Assembly (NCBI GenBank): GCA_028023455.1
Contig: JAQFVV010006272.1
Coordinates: forward strand, 2,461,127 to 2,525,126
From: Epiperipatus broadwayi
Taxonomy: Eukaryota; Onychophora; Udeonychophora; Euonychophora; Peripatidae
Length of the DNA stretch: 64,000 nucleotides
Direction: 5' to 3'
Below, in pieces: positions 1 through 12,300 of the stretch. The notes beneath the pieces were generated by a model. That model did no database searches. It was not told where the DNA came from and saw only the letters and a list, made by a program, of their open reading frames with translations. Each line of letters begins with the position of its first letter. Position 1 is the stretch's first letter. The position numbers and the translations under genes are program-made.

Positions 1-795
1 TTAGTAATTTGCCCTACTCAGTTTCTTTAAGGCCACCAAGAGAAATAAATTATTTCTTACCTAGTTGTTGAAGAGAATAGTCAAGTCTTAATCCAACTGT
101 TGAAAAAGATAGTAAGAAGATATATTTTTAACTTTGCTGTTGAAGAGAGAGCAGTCTAGTCTTAATGCAATTGATAAACAAGAAAGAAGAGTAAGTATTT
201 ACCAAGCTATTGTATAGAATAACAGATGTTTTAATCAAGCTTGTAGACTACTATGAGTTTAGTCATAAAATGGTTTGTACAATGAAAAACATCTATTAAA
301 TTCAGCTAAAACCTAGACATCATCTTCCTCCATGTAACCTGTCTTCACCAAAATAAAAATATAGAAAAGTTACTATCTAAAGTAGTATGTAACTTTGTCT
401 TCAACCAAAAGCATGAGTCTCTATGCTAGTCTCACCTGGAAGTTTTATTGGAAAGAAATGGATGAATGATACTATTTTATAACCTGGAATTTTTGAAAAC
501 CAAGAAAAGGATAAATAAACCACATATATGTGTAAAAACTGGAAATTATAATTGGGAAAAGGATCCTACAAAAAAATCAAATCATGATTAATGGTATTTT
601 ATGTGTGCATGTAAAAAAGATTTTTTTTTGCTTTTGTAAGCATTGATAATTTTAAATATTTTTGTACTTTTAAATTGTGAAAAAAATTCTTTTTTTTTTT
701 AAATTCAGTCAATTTTCTCTTCAAAATTATAAAATAGTTTTTTTTGGAAACATGTTTTCCTCTTTTTCTTCATTTCCCCTCCTAGCAAAAGTTAA
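1..795. other. A+T-rich noncoding flank
   Basis: No frame longer than a few dozen codons and no repeat with a partner elsewhere in the window was seen. It contains poly-T/poly-A runs around 610-630 and 685-705. It ends at a TTAA (796-799) that abuts the left arm of the next element. Confidence 0.6.
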
Positions 796-799
796 TTAA

Positions 800-1650
800 C
801 CCTTTCAAGGTCTGCATTTTCTGATGTTTATTTGTCTCACACATCAATGTAAAATATATGATAAAATGTTTATTACTTATCTAAAAATAATAAATTTGAC
901 TTCATTTGATAGATAGTTTTGTTTACTACTGAAATAAATTTTAAATGTTTACATTTTGTTTCTGTAAATAATAAAAAAATGAGATCATAAACAAAACAAA
1001 GAGTTTAGACATCATCATTTCTAGAAAGATTATTTTCAGTTTATAAAATCAACAAAATATTTTTTAATTCTTATTATTTTTAAACATCCAAATGAATATT
1101 TATTTATTTCTCTTATATCTAATGAATTAAGCTTTAAAATTTTAAATTTTTTGAATATTTATTGCAAAATTACAATATTTTCATTCTCGTAAGTATAAAT
1201 AGATTGCTTTTTTAGAAACTAAGCTTGTAAATTGCTTCAGGCCATGCTTACATTTGCTGCTAATATAACATTATATTTTGGAAAATAAAGTATTTTAAGT
1301 CAAAATAAAATATTAATAATTTATATTCCTTGATATCTAATAAATATAGTGTAAATTATTTTTAAAAAATATCTAAAACCATACTAAATTTGCAAATAAA
1401 CATGTTTTGGTCATTGGAACTATTTTCTTTAAGCAATGTTGTAAAATGCCAAATGTTTTACAGCCTTGGCAACAGACCATGGCTGAACATGTCAGGGCAG
1501 GGCTTATGTTTATTATAAGAGTGGGAATTTTGAATTTCCCACCTTCTACCATAAAATTTTTAGCAAAAATTTAATATAATAAAACGTACTGTTTTACATA
1601 CATTTTAACATATAATACGAAAAAATTCACTCGGGGGCGAATTGGTCAAA
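800..1650 (+). repeat. Left long terminal inverted repeat arm
   Basis: It pairs with 4515-5525 in inverted orientation. The inner boundary is near the GTCAAAAG after the 'attcactcgggggcgaatt' stretch, which the right arm mirrors as 'aattcaccccctagtgaatt'. It carries a single copy of the segment that is duplicated in the right arm. Confidence 0.8.
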
Positions 1651-2905
1651 AGTCAAAATTCTGTCATCCTGCTAAATCAAAAGGTTGAGGTAAATCAAAT
1701 ATTGTTATTTTTGATTTTGAAAATATTCTTTTCCCAACTCTTAGTAATTTTAAAGAAATGATTAATTAAAAATTGATTTATGAATAGAAATCAACTGATT
1801 GATTATAATTTTTATGAGAATATATTTTTTGTTTGAAATGAATGTTTAAAATTTCATACTATCATGTCATTTTTTTGTTTATTGTTAATCAATTAGTTAT
1901 TAAATAATTGTTTTAAAAATACTTTTTAGTTTTAATTTCTTTATACAATTCCTGTTTCATAAATTGTAGTGTGTGACTTTTATTTCATGACAGTTTAGTG
2001 TTCCAGGATGTTTTTAAATGATCCCAATAGAATTATTTACTTATAGTAGGGTAACCCTAGGAAATATTTAAAGTGATTTATAATAAGCTGCTTTATTTAT
2101 TTATTTATCTCTTGCTCACAATGATAGTTTAGAGATTTTTGCTTCCTGAACTACATTTGTGTATAACAATTATATGGAATAGGGATTTATGTTTAGTGTT
2201 AGGGTCATTCAGATAATGATCCTGGTTGGTACAAAAGAAATATCTTTTAAAGTCCATGCACTACATCTCAAGTATTTATTATTTCTTTAAAATTTAGTTT
2301 ATAGTTGGCCAGTAGATTAATGATACTAAGCAGGCAGAGCATTGATGATGGTCAGGATGTTTTTAGGGTCTCAACATTATTTGACATATTGTTGAAATTT
2401 GATAAAGTAGCATCTAAGCATGTGCATCCAGATAATTTTTGTTTATATTCCTGTCCTAGGTTTGGTAGTGGATAAATAATTAGAGTGGACCATTTTCAAA
2501 TCCAGTCACAAGTCTCGCTGTTGATTTATTTTAATTTTTGATCGTTCATGATGATGAATGATTATTACTTTGTTTAATGCTGGTCAACTTATAGTTAGTT
2601 CAGTGCTGGAATCTCTCATGTTTATTCCTTTTATATCTAATTTTATATTTTGTATTGAACTGGGGTTGATCATCACTCCAACTTCACCCCTGTTTTTATA
2701 CTGTTACAATATATATATATATATGTTATTTACAATAAAATTTATCAGTAATTTAATGGTTAAATTTCCTAGAATATACATATTATTGGATTAAGATAGC
2801 ATTATTAAATAAAATAATTATAAAAAAATAATTTAAATATTTATTCATATCTTCAGTATCATGATAAAATCTGAAACTGAACCATCAACTCTTGACTAGA
2901 TAAAA

Positions 2906-3023
2906 ACTTTTTCCAAAATTTAGTAAATCTTAGAATTTTTTCCTCTAGAAATAATCCATAGATAACTTTTTCTAAAATTTAATCAATAGTAGAATATTTT
3001 TCCTGGAAATGACCCATAGACAA
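2906..3023 (+). repeat. 59-bp direct tandem duplication (two units)
   Basis: Units 2906-2964 and 2965-3023 both begin ACTTTTTC-AAAATTTA and end CCATAGA-AACT. They differ at several sites, so the duplication is old. It lies in the interior of the long-TIR element. Confidence 0.6.
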
Positions 3024-4173
3024 CTGAACTAAACATTTGTATTGGTTGGTTAAAGAGTGTTTAGACAATTTTAGCTAGAGGCAATATCAAAAAGAAAAAA
3101 AACACTTAAAGCCTCATTATCTGGCAATTTAATTGCCTGATAAGTAATACAGTTTCTCTTTTTTTTTTCTACAGAGAGGGGAGGAGGCTTTTACAAAATC
3201 TTCATTATACAATGGACCATTTATAAATAATTAGACAATTTCCATTAATAAATTGTCTAAAAATTAAATCTTTTATAAAGAAACACATTTTACAACTTCT
3301 CTTTATATAAGAATAATTGTTTATCGCTAATAAATAATGTGATTTCTTAATTTCTTTTTAATATCTACTCAATAATTATTAGAATTTAGTGAGCAATAAA
3401 ATAATTACTGTAATAAATTTTAAATTGCAATTGTTTTAACTTTACACTAACCCTTTTTTTTCCATCAATTTGTTTATTGGCCGAGTGAGGTAAAACTCTG
3501 AACTTCTAATTGGTCAATTCTGAACTTTTAATTAGTCGGTGATAAAAATATATTCATCTTTTAATATTATCTTTATTTTAGTTTCGTTTGCAAAAAGTAT
3601 ATTAATAATTTGTCAGCTTATGAAAGTAAACAAAAGTTTTTTTAAAAAAATATTTTTATTTATAATTATAAAAATATTCAATAGCAGAAAAATAAAAATA
3701 AAAATCATAGCAAATTACAAGTCATGTAAACATCATTAGTGTCCCTCCTCAATTTATGTTACTATAAAAGTTAAGCATTTTTTAGTAAAATCTTAGCATT
3801 TTTCTAAAAATAATTATATTTTCAGCATATTTTAACCCAAATACATTATAATATGTAAATAAATGCCAGAAAAATATTCTAAAACATTAATCTTTGTTTG
3901 AAAATCAAATAAACAGCTTGGGGCAATCTAAACTCTTGACAGGCATATCAAAATTATTGCTACCACTGGTTTTTTTTCAATTTACGATCATGCAAAGTAT
4001 ACAATTTTTTAATAAAACCTTACTACTTTTGTAAAATAACTATATTTTCAGCAGATTTTATGAAAATAATTTATATGTATGAAAAATAATTAAAAAAACA
4101 CTGTAAAACATATATTTTCATTTTCAGTGGTGAAAAACATTTATCGCCGGTCTTTTTTTGACCAAATAATCAT

Positions 4174-4233
4174 CAGCCAATTAGCATTGAGATAGGATGG
4201 CCTCAGCCAATCAGCATTGAGAATGGTCAGCCT
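4174..4233 (+). repeat. 30-bp direct tandem duplication (two units)
   Basis: CAGCCAAT-AGCATTGAGA occurs at 4174 and again at 4204. The two units differ mainly in their last third. It lies just inside the right arm of the long-TIR element. Confidence 0.65.
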
Positions 4234-4514
4234 CCTTCATTAGTTAGACTTAAAACATCCCTATTATTGATTTTTTATTTGTAAAATAATTCAAGAGAGG
4301 GCAGCATCTTATGGGACTTTTTCTAAGCTTTCAAATGAGCATAAAATTATCACCGTAGCTCAAAAAATGCCCAATTTCAAGTGACCTAAAGCCATTGATG
4401 CAAATGAGCATGGAAACCTAATGAAAGGTTAATAAAATGAGACAGATCAGATGCAACATATCTATTGACTGTTTTTATTAACTTTACTACTGGTTGAACT
4501 GAATTATTTTATCT

Positions 4515-5525
4515 TTTGGTTAATTCACCCCCTAGTGAATTTTTTCATAAGTATTATATGTTAAAATGCATGTAAAATGGTATATTTTAGTATAATAATT
4601 TTTTCTGAAAATTCTGCACTAAAAAGTGGGAAATTCAAAATTCCCACTCTTACAATAGACATAAGCTCTGCCCTGATATGTTCAGCCATTGTCTCTTGCC
4701 AAGGCTGTAAAACATTCAGTATTTTATGACATTGCACTTTCCAATGACACAAAAACATGTTTATTTGCAAATTTATTATGGTTTTAAATTTTTTTATCAA
4801 GAAATATAAATTATTAATAACTTATTTTGACTTGAAATACTTTATTTTTAAATATATAATGTTATATTAGCAGTTAATATAAATATGGCCTCAAGCAAAT
4901 TAAAAAATTCTAGTTTTGACAGTAAACAATCAACATTCTATTTACAGTAAGAAAATATAATTTAGCAATAAATATTCAAAAAATGTAAACTTTTAAAGCA
5001 TAATTCATTAGATATAAGAGAAATAAATAAATATTCATTCACGTTTTTAAAAATAACGAGAAACAAAAAATATTTCATTGATTTTATAAACTGAAAATAA
5101 TCTTTCTAGTAACAATAATATGTAACGTCTTGGTTTTCATAGTGGTCTCATTTTTTTAATATTTACAGAAACAAAATGTGAACATTTAAAATTTATTTCA
5201 GTAGAAAACAAAAATATCTATCAAAGGAAGTCAAATTTGTTATTTTCTGGTAAGTAATAATTATTTTATGATATATTTATAAACTGAAAATAATATTTCT
5301 AGAAACGATTATGTTTAAAGTCTTTGTTTTAATTACATCCTACATCCTCATTTTTTTAATATTTACAGAAACAAAATGTGAACATTTGAAATTTATTTCA
5401 GTAGTAGACAAAAATATCTATCAAAAGAAGTCAAATTTATTATTTTCTGAAAAGAAATAATCATTTTGTCATATATTTTACATTGATGTGTGAGATAAAG
5501 AAAAACATCAAAAATGCTGAAACGC
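4515..5525 (-). repeat. Right long terminal inverted repeat arm
   Basis: This is the inverted partner of 800-1650. It is longer than the left arm because a ~193-bp segment is tandemly duplicated (5083-5275 and 5276-5470). The arm includes TGGGAAATTCAAAATTCCCA and the ACATTGATGTGTGAGA core near its outer end. Confidence 0.8.
5083..5470 (+). repeat. ~193-bp tandem duplication inside the right arm
   Basis: TTTATAAACTGAAAATAAT starts both units (5083 and 5276). Each continues through ACAGAAACAAAATGTGAACA and ends near TATTTTCTG. The left arm (1020-1080 onward, inverted) and the copy at 37.9-38.05 kb have only one unit, so the duplication arose in this copy. Confidence 0.8.
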
Positions 5526-5530
5526 GAGAG

Positions 5531-6836
5531 GCATGATGCTGCAATTTGGAATGATTAAGGCAGATTTTTCTCTTTTTTTTTGAAAAATTACACTATATTT
5601 ATAGATTTTAAAATGTTACAAAAACAATTTGTTTTATGATTTGTTTTTTCAAAAAATGCATTCTTTCTTTTTAATTTTATTATTCGTGCTAAAATTATGA
5701 ATAATAAAAAAATAACTTTAAAATATTTTCTGTCTCAATTAAAACATAAAATTGTTCAATGCAATTTCAGAAAAAAATATTATTACAAAAATATATTTTA
5801 GGTAAATAAAAGCTATCAAAATATATTTTTAATTACTATAAGGATTAAAAATTCTTATTTTTTGTTTAAAAAATAATTTTAAAACTTATCAAAAAATATT
5901 CTCAATTTTGAATTTTTTAAAAAAAAGTGCTTTAAGCTATTAAATATGAAATTGTAATTATTATTATTTTTTCATTAAAAATTCAAATCTTCTGAATTTT
6001 ATATTTAAAAATATCTAAAATCAGAGAAATTATTTATAATTGTTTTAATTAATTATGTAATTGTTTTTTAGAATCAAAGGATTATTCAAAACAATTTTAA
6101 TTTGAATAAAAAAAAGAGAATGAAATTATATTTTTAAAAAAGATTTCAAATGAATTTTGTATTATTGTTTTACCAAATTTGCTCTTTATTTTGTTTTACT
6201 TAATATTAATAGGTGTTTAAACATTTAATTAAATTTTGTTTGTATTAAATTAGATAACACATTTTTAAAAATAAAATGTTGTCTGAGTAGCTATATATAT
6301 ATATATATAATTGTTAAAGGAGTTTTCTAAAGACTAAAAAATTTCTATCCATTAGATGAGATAGAATCTTAAAATGCATAAATTTCCACAATTTATAGTC
6401 TGATTTGCATATATCAATATGATTATTGTTACTAGTTGATGTTAAAAATTAATCATATATATATATATGGTGTTTAATTAATTATTGTGAAATCATACAC
6501 ACATCATACAGAATGAAAACAACTTATGATATCCTAGATTGCGATTAAGTAATGTATCTCACATTTGATCGATTATACATATATTTTATAACATTTAAAT
6601 GCAAGTATCAACACTCATAGGAACTATATATAAACAATTCTTATAAGTAAATAAATATAAAAACTAAAATGAATTCCAACAATACTATTGAAAGCTTAAA
6701 GAATAGGTGGTTCATTTTATTTTTTGCTTATTGATGAGTAAGTATTGTTTATATATGACAGCTTCCAGAGGTGGTGTTAATATATTAAAGTATGCATATT
6801 TAATATATAATTTATAAGTGGATGAGTCAGTTCAGT

Positions 6837-6870
<34 letters not shown>

Positions 6871-7806
6871 TGTGTGATATATTTATAACAAGGATATAAC
6901 TTTTTTCTACCCTGTAATGTATGTCTGGAATCACATAATATATTTATATATAATGTGATTATATATGTTTGACTGGGGATAAATTCAAGATACAAAATCA
7001 AACAAATTATAATATTTATATAGAAATTATAAAATTATAATGTAAAAACAGCAGTTTTTATCATTTAACTCACTTGATAATAAAGTGATGTTCTTGAAAT
7101 ATAAGTACAGCTAGAGATCAAATTGAAAGTTTATACTCTAGGAGATAATATACAATATAATCATATGAAATGGAAGATTGTGCTGTAAATTTTAAATTTG
7201 AATGACTTTATATAAATATTGGAATATATAATGGAAATATGTATTTATATACATATATTTCAGCTACAATGAAATCAGGCAAACAACCAATTAAAATGGT
7301 CTAACCACATCAAAGCTAAAATATGTCTATATAAACATATCAAAATTCACATTGTAATTTCAATAATTACTTGTAAAAATCTGCTTTTATATATATATAT
7401 ATATTAATTCTAATATATAATTTTCCTTACATATGAGCTGAATAACTATTATTACATAGAATAAAGCAAGTACTACATTCTTTTATTGTTAAAAATTTAT
7501 ATTTACTTAACTAATGCTTTATTGATAGCATATTATTCCATATATATATATATCATATTTATTTATCTACTAATAGTGATGAAACATAGAAAATTAGCAT
7601 TATATGCAAAGTGTCACATTGATATCATAATTTTATTTTAAAGCATGGCAAGCTTACATTAATCCTGAGTAATTTTGCCATTCCTCACTGTAAAATAAAT
7701 CTTAAAGTTCCATTTATCTCACAGAAATCATTGTGTATCTGAAAAATTTATTAAATTATTATTACAATAATATTTAAATACAATTATATTGTCTATACTG
7801 TCCTAT
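5531..7806. other. A+T-rich noncoding with (TA)n tracts
   Basis: No gene is visible. There are simple (TA)n runs at about 6290-6309, 6455-6468, 6841-6868, 7388-7402 and 7541-7552. Short frames here read through A/T simple sequence and show no domain. Confidence 0.6.
6841..6868. repeat. (AT)14 microsatellite
   Basis: Uninterrupted AT dinucleotides over 28 bases, the longest perfect dinucleotide run noticed in the window. Confidence 0.95.
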
Positions 7807-8022
7807 ACTGTCCATAAAAGTTTGATGATTTGCTATCTTAATATAAACTGAGCATTGATTATATATGTGTGGAAGATGATGATCTGGACCAACTGATGAG
7901 TGCTGGTTCAGTATGAAATATGTATATTGGAGATCTTTTTTTTTTTTTTGCATGTATGTGGTCATGTGTATCAATTGTATAAGATGGAGTGGATAGTTGT
8001 AGGGAGATTGAAAATTCCTTCT
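7807..8022 (+). mobile_element. Half copy of foldback family (subfamily A, right-half type)
   Basis: This segment matches the right half of the full element at 48,845-49,500 in the same orientation. Both run CTGTCCAT-AAAGT-TGATGATTTGCTATCTTAATATAA, then GATCTGGACCAA-TGATGAGTGCTGGTTCAG, then TATATTGGAGATC, then CATGTGTATCAATTGTATAA. The matching left arm is absent on its left, so it is a truncated, unpaired half. An internal poly-T (7937-7950) replaces the CATTTATC of the other copy. Confidence 0.8.
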
Positions 8023-8559
8023 AATTATATTATTATTATAAATAATAATAATAAACAATTATTATATTATTCTTACTTAATAAAATATCATGAACACCAC
8101 AAAATTAAAATATATTTTCAGATCAAGAAGATCTTAGTCTATAAGAATGAATAATTTCTGATCAAATAAAGTCAAAGATAGACTATAATGGCTATATTTG
8201 ACTTTAATATTCATATTTGATTATTAATTGCTAAAGAAAATAACCAATACAATATAAATGCTTTTAATGTCGTAGGAAGATTTTTATTATTACGACTTTC
8301 AAAAGGCCAAGTTTAACTATCCCAAATAATGAAGTTACTCTCCCCCCTCTCCAGCCTCACTATCTAAACTACCAAAATATGTCTAGGATAGACAACATAT
8401 TAAAATTCAAAAATTCATAATAGGAGTTGATTTTTTTTTAAAAGTAGGAATATAAAAATTTTTTAAATAAAAAAATTATCAATTTTAAAGTTTATGAATT
8501 TTAGTGGATTTATGTAATTTTTTTGTTTTATTAATGTTTTTGTAAATAAAAAAAAAAAA
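8023..8559. other. A+T-rich noncoding
   Basis: Contains an ATT/AAT-rich quasi-palindrome at 8022-8070 and a short C-rich patch at 8340-8356. No gene or matched repeat was seen. Confidence 0.5.
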
Positions 8560-9305
8560 GAGAACCAACAAACTATTTTCTTTATTACAGAAGATTTTTA
8601 AAAAACATAGATCCTTTCTGTCCTGTCTGTAACAGACAGGAAGAAACATTCGAGCATATGATTGTATCCTGCACAGGCTTGACATCAGTAAAGCAAATGA
8701 TAGCCCAAAATACCTCCATGGACTATTATAGGATTCTATCTATTAAGGATTGCATGAAGGACTGAAACTTCCTTCATATAAGAATGTCAACCTTTATTAC
8801 ATACTTACTGTGGATAACTAGATGCAAGATCACCTTCAATATCCCACAGCCGAACGCAAAGGCAATATTCATCAGTACTAAAAAGGCGAAATTCTACCAA
8901 CAAAATTCCTTTATGAGAACACTTGGAGTCTGTTCAAAATCCACAGCATCCAAACATCCTTATAATCACTCATAGAATGAACTGAACCAGTGTCTTCAAA
9001 CCTCATAGAAAATAGAGATCATGTTAGTAAAGCAATTGATTTCCTTGAATAAGAAAACACCAATAAACCAATGTACCAAATGTACTACATAATTCACACT
9101 CAGAGTCTTCTCTAATAAAGTTAATTTGAATTAAAAAAAAACAAAAAAACTGGCCAACTATCCCCTCCCTCCTGTTTTCTCTATGTATGTAACCTTATTA
9201 TCTCCTTTTGCTTCCAATGTAAACATATATATGCAGAGTGACTCAAAAGAATAAATGTAATTTTTTTTATCAATAATAAAGTTCTTTTTGAAGCTAAAAA
9301 AAAGA
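8560..9305 (+). mobile_element. 5'-truncated LINE family B, 3' end (plus strand)
   Basis: A poly-A run (about 8547-8559) is followed directly by the C-terminal zinc-knuckle part of a non-LTR reverse transcriptase polyprotein, then a putative 3' UTR with AATAAA near 9276 and an A-rich end near 9298. Its protein is a clear relative of the C-terminal part of the minus-strand element at 34.6-37.1 kb, so the same family sits here in opposite orientation. Confidence 0.75.
8562..8975 (+). pseudogene. Non-LTR RT C-terminal zinc-knuckle (zf-RVT) fragment
   Basis: One reading frame runs from 8562 with sequence like PTNYFLYYRRFLKNIDPF, then CPVCNRQEETFEHMIVSC (8619-8672). This is the C-x2-C-x8-H-x4-C knuckle found at the C terminus of many LINE ORF2 proteins. 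A TGA at 8763-8765 interrupts the frame, which then continues in the same phase to 8975 (ITYLLWITRCK, then Lys-rich). The family B copy on the minus strand reads PTNWFLYHRRGFTSIDPI then CGLCAREDETIDHIIHRC at the equivalent place. It is a dead fragment; the endonuclease and palm domains are missing. Confidence 0.8.
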
Positions 9306-12300
9306 GAACCATGTGATTAATTGCTTGGAAGATCAAGTAAAGTTTGAATACCTTAATGACAAGCTGAGCACAATTGGTCGAACGGATATTTTTATTTTTC
9401 TCCGGTGGAAACCGATTCAAAAACGTTTGGCTTTTATGTTTCTTTCTTTTAGTAGATTTTATTAATTACTTCAAGGAAACAGATGCTGATAAATTCATTA
9501 TTATAAATTTATTCAAAATTGCTACTTTCAATGAAAAATTTGGAAAAAAATATTGATATTTTTTTACTAAATGCCCTCTGAAAATTTGAAACATCAAAAT
9601 TAAGTATTTTATTAAAATAACTAGGATTTTTTTTAATGCGCGCATTTCATATTATCACTATGTAGCTTGTTGAGAAGATAAAGCGAACGGGCATTGTTAC
9701 AACCAAGTGGTACACTTAATATTTGCTGAATATAATGGGCTATTGTTAACACCGATAATAAAACATATTATTTAATAAATATTGCTAAACGAGATTAAAT
9801 TTTATTAGTATGAAAGTACGTAAGTCATAAAATCTGCTTTTAATCTTAACAGACATTATTGTAGCATAATTATATTAAATAACTTTGTATTTAAATAGTG
9901 TCATGTTATCACGCAAAATTAGAATAAATACTAAACGTGTTTATTATAATATGCAATTGACTTGTATAATGTTAATTTATTTAATGAAAAATCTGTTTTT
10001 GTTTTGCGCTATTCAATATACAAGCTGCAATCATGGACGGCAATTAACAAACGCTTTCAAACAAAAACATATTAATAATATATCAAATCTTTATTCTTTA
10101 TTAAATTTTAATTATTTTTTTAAATAGGTAAATCAATATCAAACAAATCAAACCGCGAATGTCTTTTGTGTTTCGCTAAAACTTGACTCACATGGCAATT
10201 TAGATTTAAGTGACTGAAATTTACCTTAATTGCCCAATCAAAAAGAAAATAAAATCAATAGTTTTTATCTCGATGATATTTAAGTTTACATGTACTTATT
10301 TCAAACTTATTAAAAATACATTCACCATTCAGGCTGACAGTTCACAAACACACACGTATATGGATAAAAATATACATATATTAATTTGGAGAAGTTTGTT
10401 TATTAAAACTAAATAATAATAACAATAATAATAATGACCAAATTTAGAAATAATGAATTAAGTAAAATAATATGGTAGAAATAATTATTATAAAGAGTGA
10501 TTATATATTGTTTGCTATTAACTTATATAAATAATAAAGGTAATAACCATAAATTAAACTAATATATTTGAACAAGTAATTATATTTAAAAATAAAAAAA
10601 TTTAAATTTAATTACCAAGAATCTGATGAAATAAAAAGAAATCTGCAAGAGTAATAATAAAATACAAAAAGAAAAGAAAAAAAAAGAACAAGAAGGGATT
10701 AAAAATAAAAATTTTAAAAGTACAGAAGGAAAGAAGGAAAAAATAGTGACATATCATGCTAATAGGAATAAGCCGAAATGAAGGACAAGATAATTTTGTT
10801 AAATCATAAACAAAAAATATTGTATTAAAAAAATAGGCAAACGATAAAAGTAAAACAACTTTTAATTAGCCTAATGCAGTATAAAATTTTTTTCCAATTA
10901 CCCTCCGAAAACGAAATAATAAAAAAGAAGACATTATTCAGACCAAGGGTCAATGATGAAAGTTTTAATCATTCTCCCCTTTTTTTCATTAGATCCAATA
11001 AATAATAACTGCTCCTTTATTAAATAATGATTGAATGGCTAGATAGACAGACTATCTAAGCTTACTTTCAACTTGAAAAAGTCTCCAAATTTTATCCAGA
11101 TTCATTCAAAATAATACTAATCATTATATTCTGAGATTTGTTTTTATTGAACTAGTAATTATAGAAGTAGTAGTTGTAATTGCCAGAAGAAGAATTAGTC
11201 TAATATTTGAGGCTCATATTCTAAAAATTATAAAATCATTCTCAAACAAAAAAATTATCAATGAAGTAGGTTAATGGATTCTTTTCTTAATATTGGAAGA
11301 TTTAATAATATTTCAAAAACATCACTACTTTAATGCATCCATATCTTTGAACAGTAGAAACAAAAGCATATATAAAGAAAAAATAAAAGACCATACTCAA
11401 AAAATATCAAATAGTTATATTTAAATCTATCTATTAACATAATGTTTTTCTTTTATTAAATTATAATATATACAATAATGATCACAGGCTGCAGACATGT
11501 CCAGGATTTAGTAATAATGGACCCATTTACGATGACCTGGATTCAATCTTATATTAATTGATACTTATTTATTCCTGCTTCTATGAGGATTATAATTTTT
11601 TTATATAGATGTCCCATAGTTAATTAAGCTAACAATCTAATGTTGTTCAGTAATCTAGTTCTTTTTATTTAGGGAATAAAACAAGGATAGCAAACTATTT
11701 AAATCCTCTTATCCAGAAACTCCTTTTGTTTCTCTATGAAAGACTGTTGTATAGGCTTTGCTCTATAGAGAATCACTTAGAGGCTTTCTTCTCTTTATCT
11801 TTGTGTTTACCTTTTGTAAGTAATTATTTAAAATCCCCCTCATCATGTATGCAAGTATAAAACCATACTCTAAATAATAAAGGATAAAGATTTAAAGAAT
11901 TTTAAATTAGAAGTTAAATAATTTCAAAACGTCTCATTTTTTTAGATGTGGTAAAAAAAACAACATTCCAATGAAAAACTTGCAATAAATTTTACATTAA
12001 TTAAAGAAAAAAATCAAAAATACACAAGTTAATTTTGATACTTTAATTTCAGCCTCAAAGTAATATCTAATAAAGAATATTTTCGGTTAAAAAGGTGAAC
12101 ATTTGAATTTCTATAAAAAAAAATCAAATGGTTTATGAATTCATAAAAAGTTCAAGCACAAAACATGACAGAAATTAACCACAATCTATGGATCTTAAAA
12201 TTTATATTTTGCCACTCTATGATTGTATTAAACAAATTAACCATTATCACAAGGGCTATCATTGAAGAAAACTTCTAAGAATTACTTTTTAATAAACAAT

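Larger units (their letters stand above)
796..5530. mobile_element. ~4.7 kb DNA-transposon-like element with ~0.85-1 kb terminal inverted repeats
   Basis: The stretch 800-1650 reappears inverted at about 4515-5525. The match is strong over the inner segment holding the GTGGGAATTTTGAATTTCCCAC palindrome and over the outer segment with the CTCACACATCAATGTAAAAT core. The left end reads TTAA followed by CCCTTTCAAGG, the form of a piggyBac-type end and its TTAA target. The right end (GCTGAAACGCGAGAGG) only loosely mirrors it, so the piggyBac assignment is weak. The 2.9 kb interior has no intact transposase; the longest frame (2558-2794) has no recognisable motif. It may be a non-autonomous or badly decayed element. 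A third arm copy at 37.65-38.05 kb shows that the arm is a dispersed repeat. Confidence 0.7.

Noticed and set aside
2558-2794. 78-codon frame in the interior of the long-TIR element
   Set aside because: Ile/Phe/Tyr-dominated with a (TA)n tract translated inside it and no transposase motif; a chance frame.
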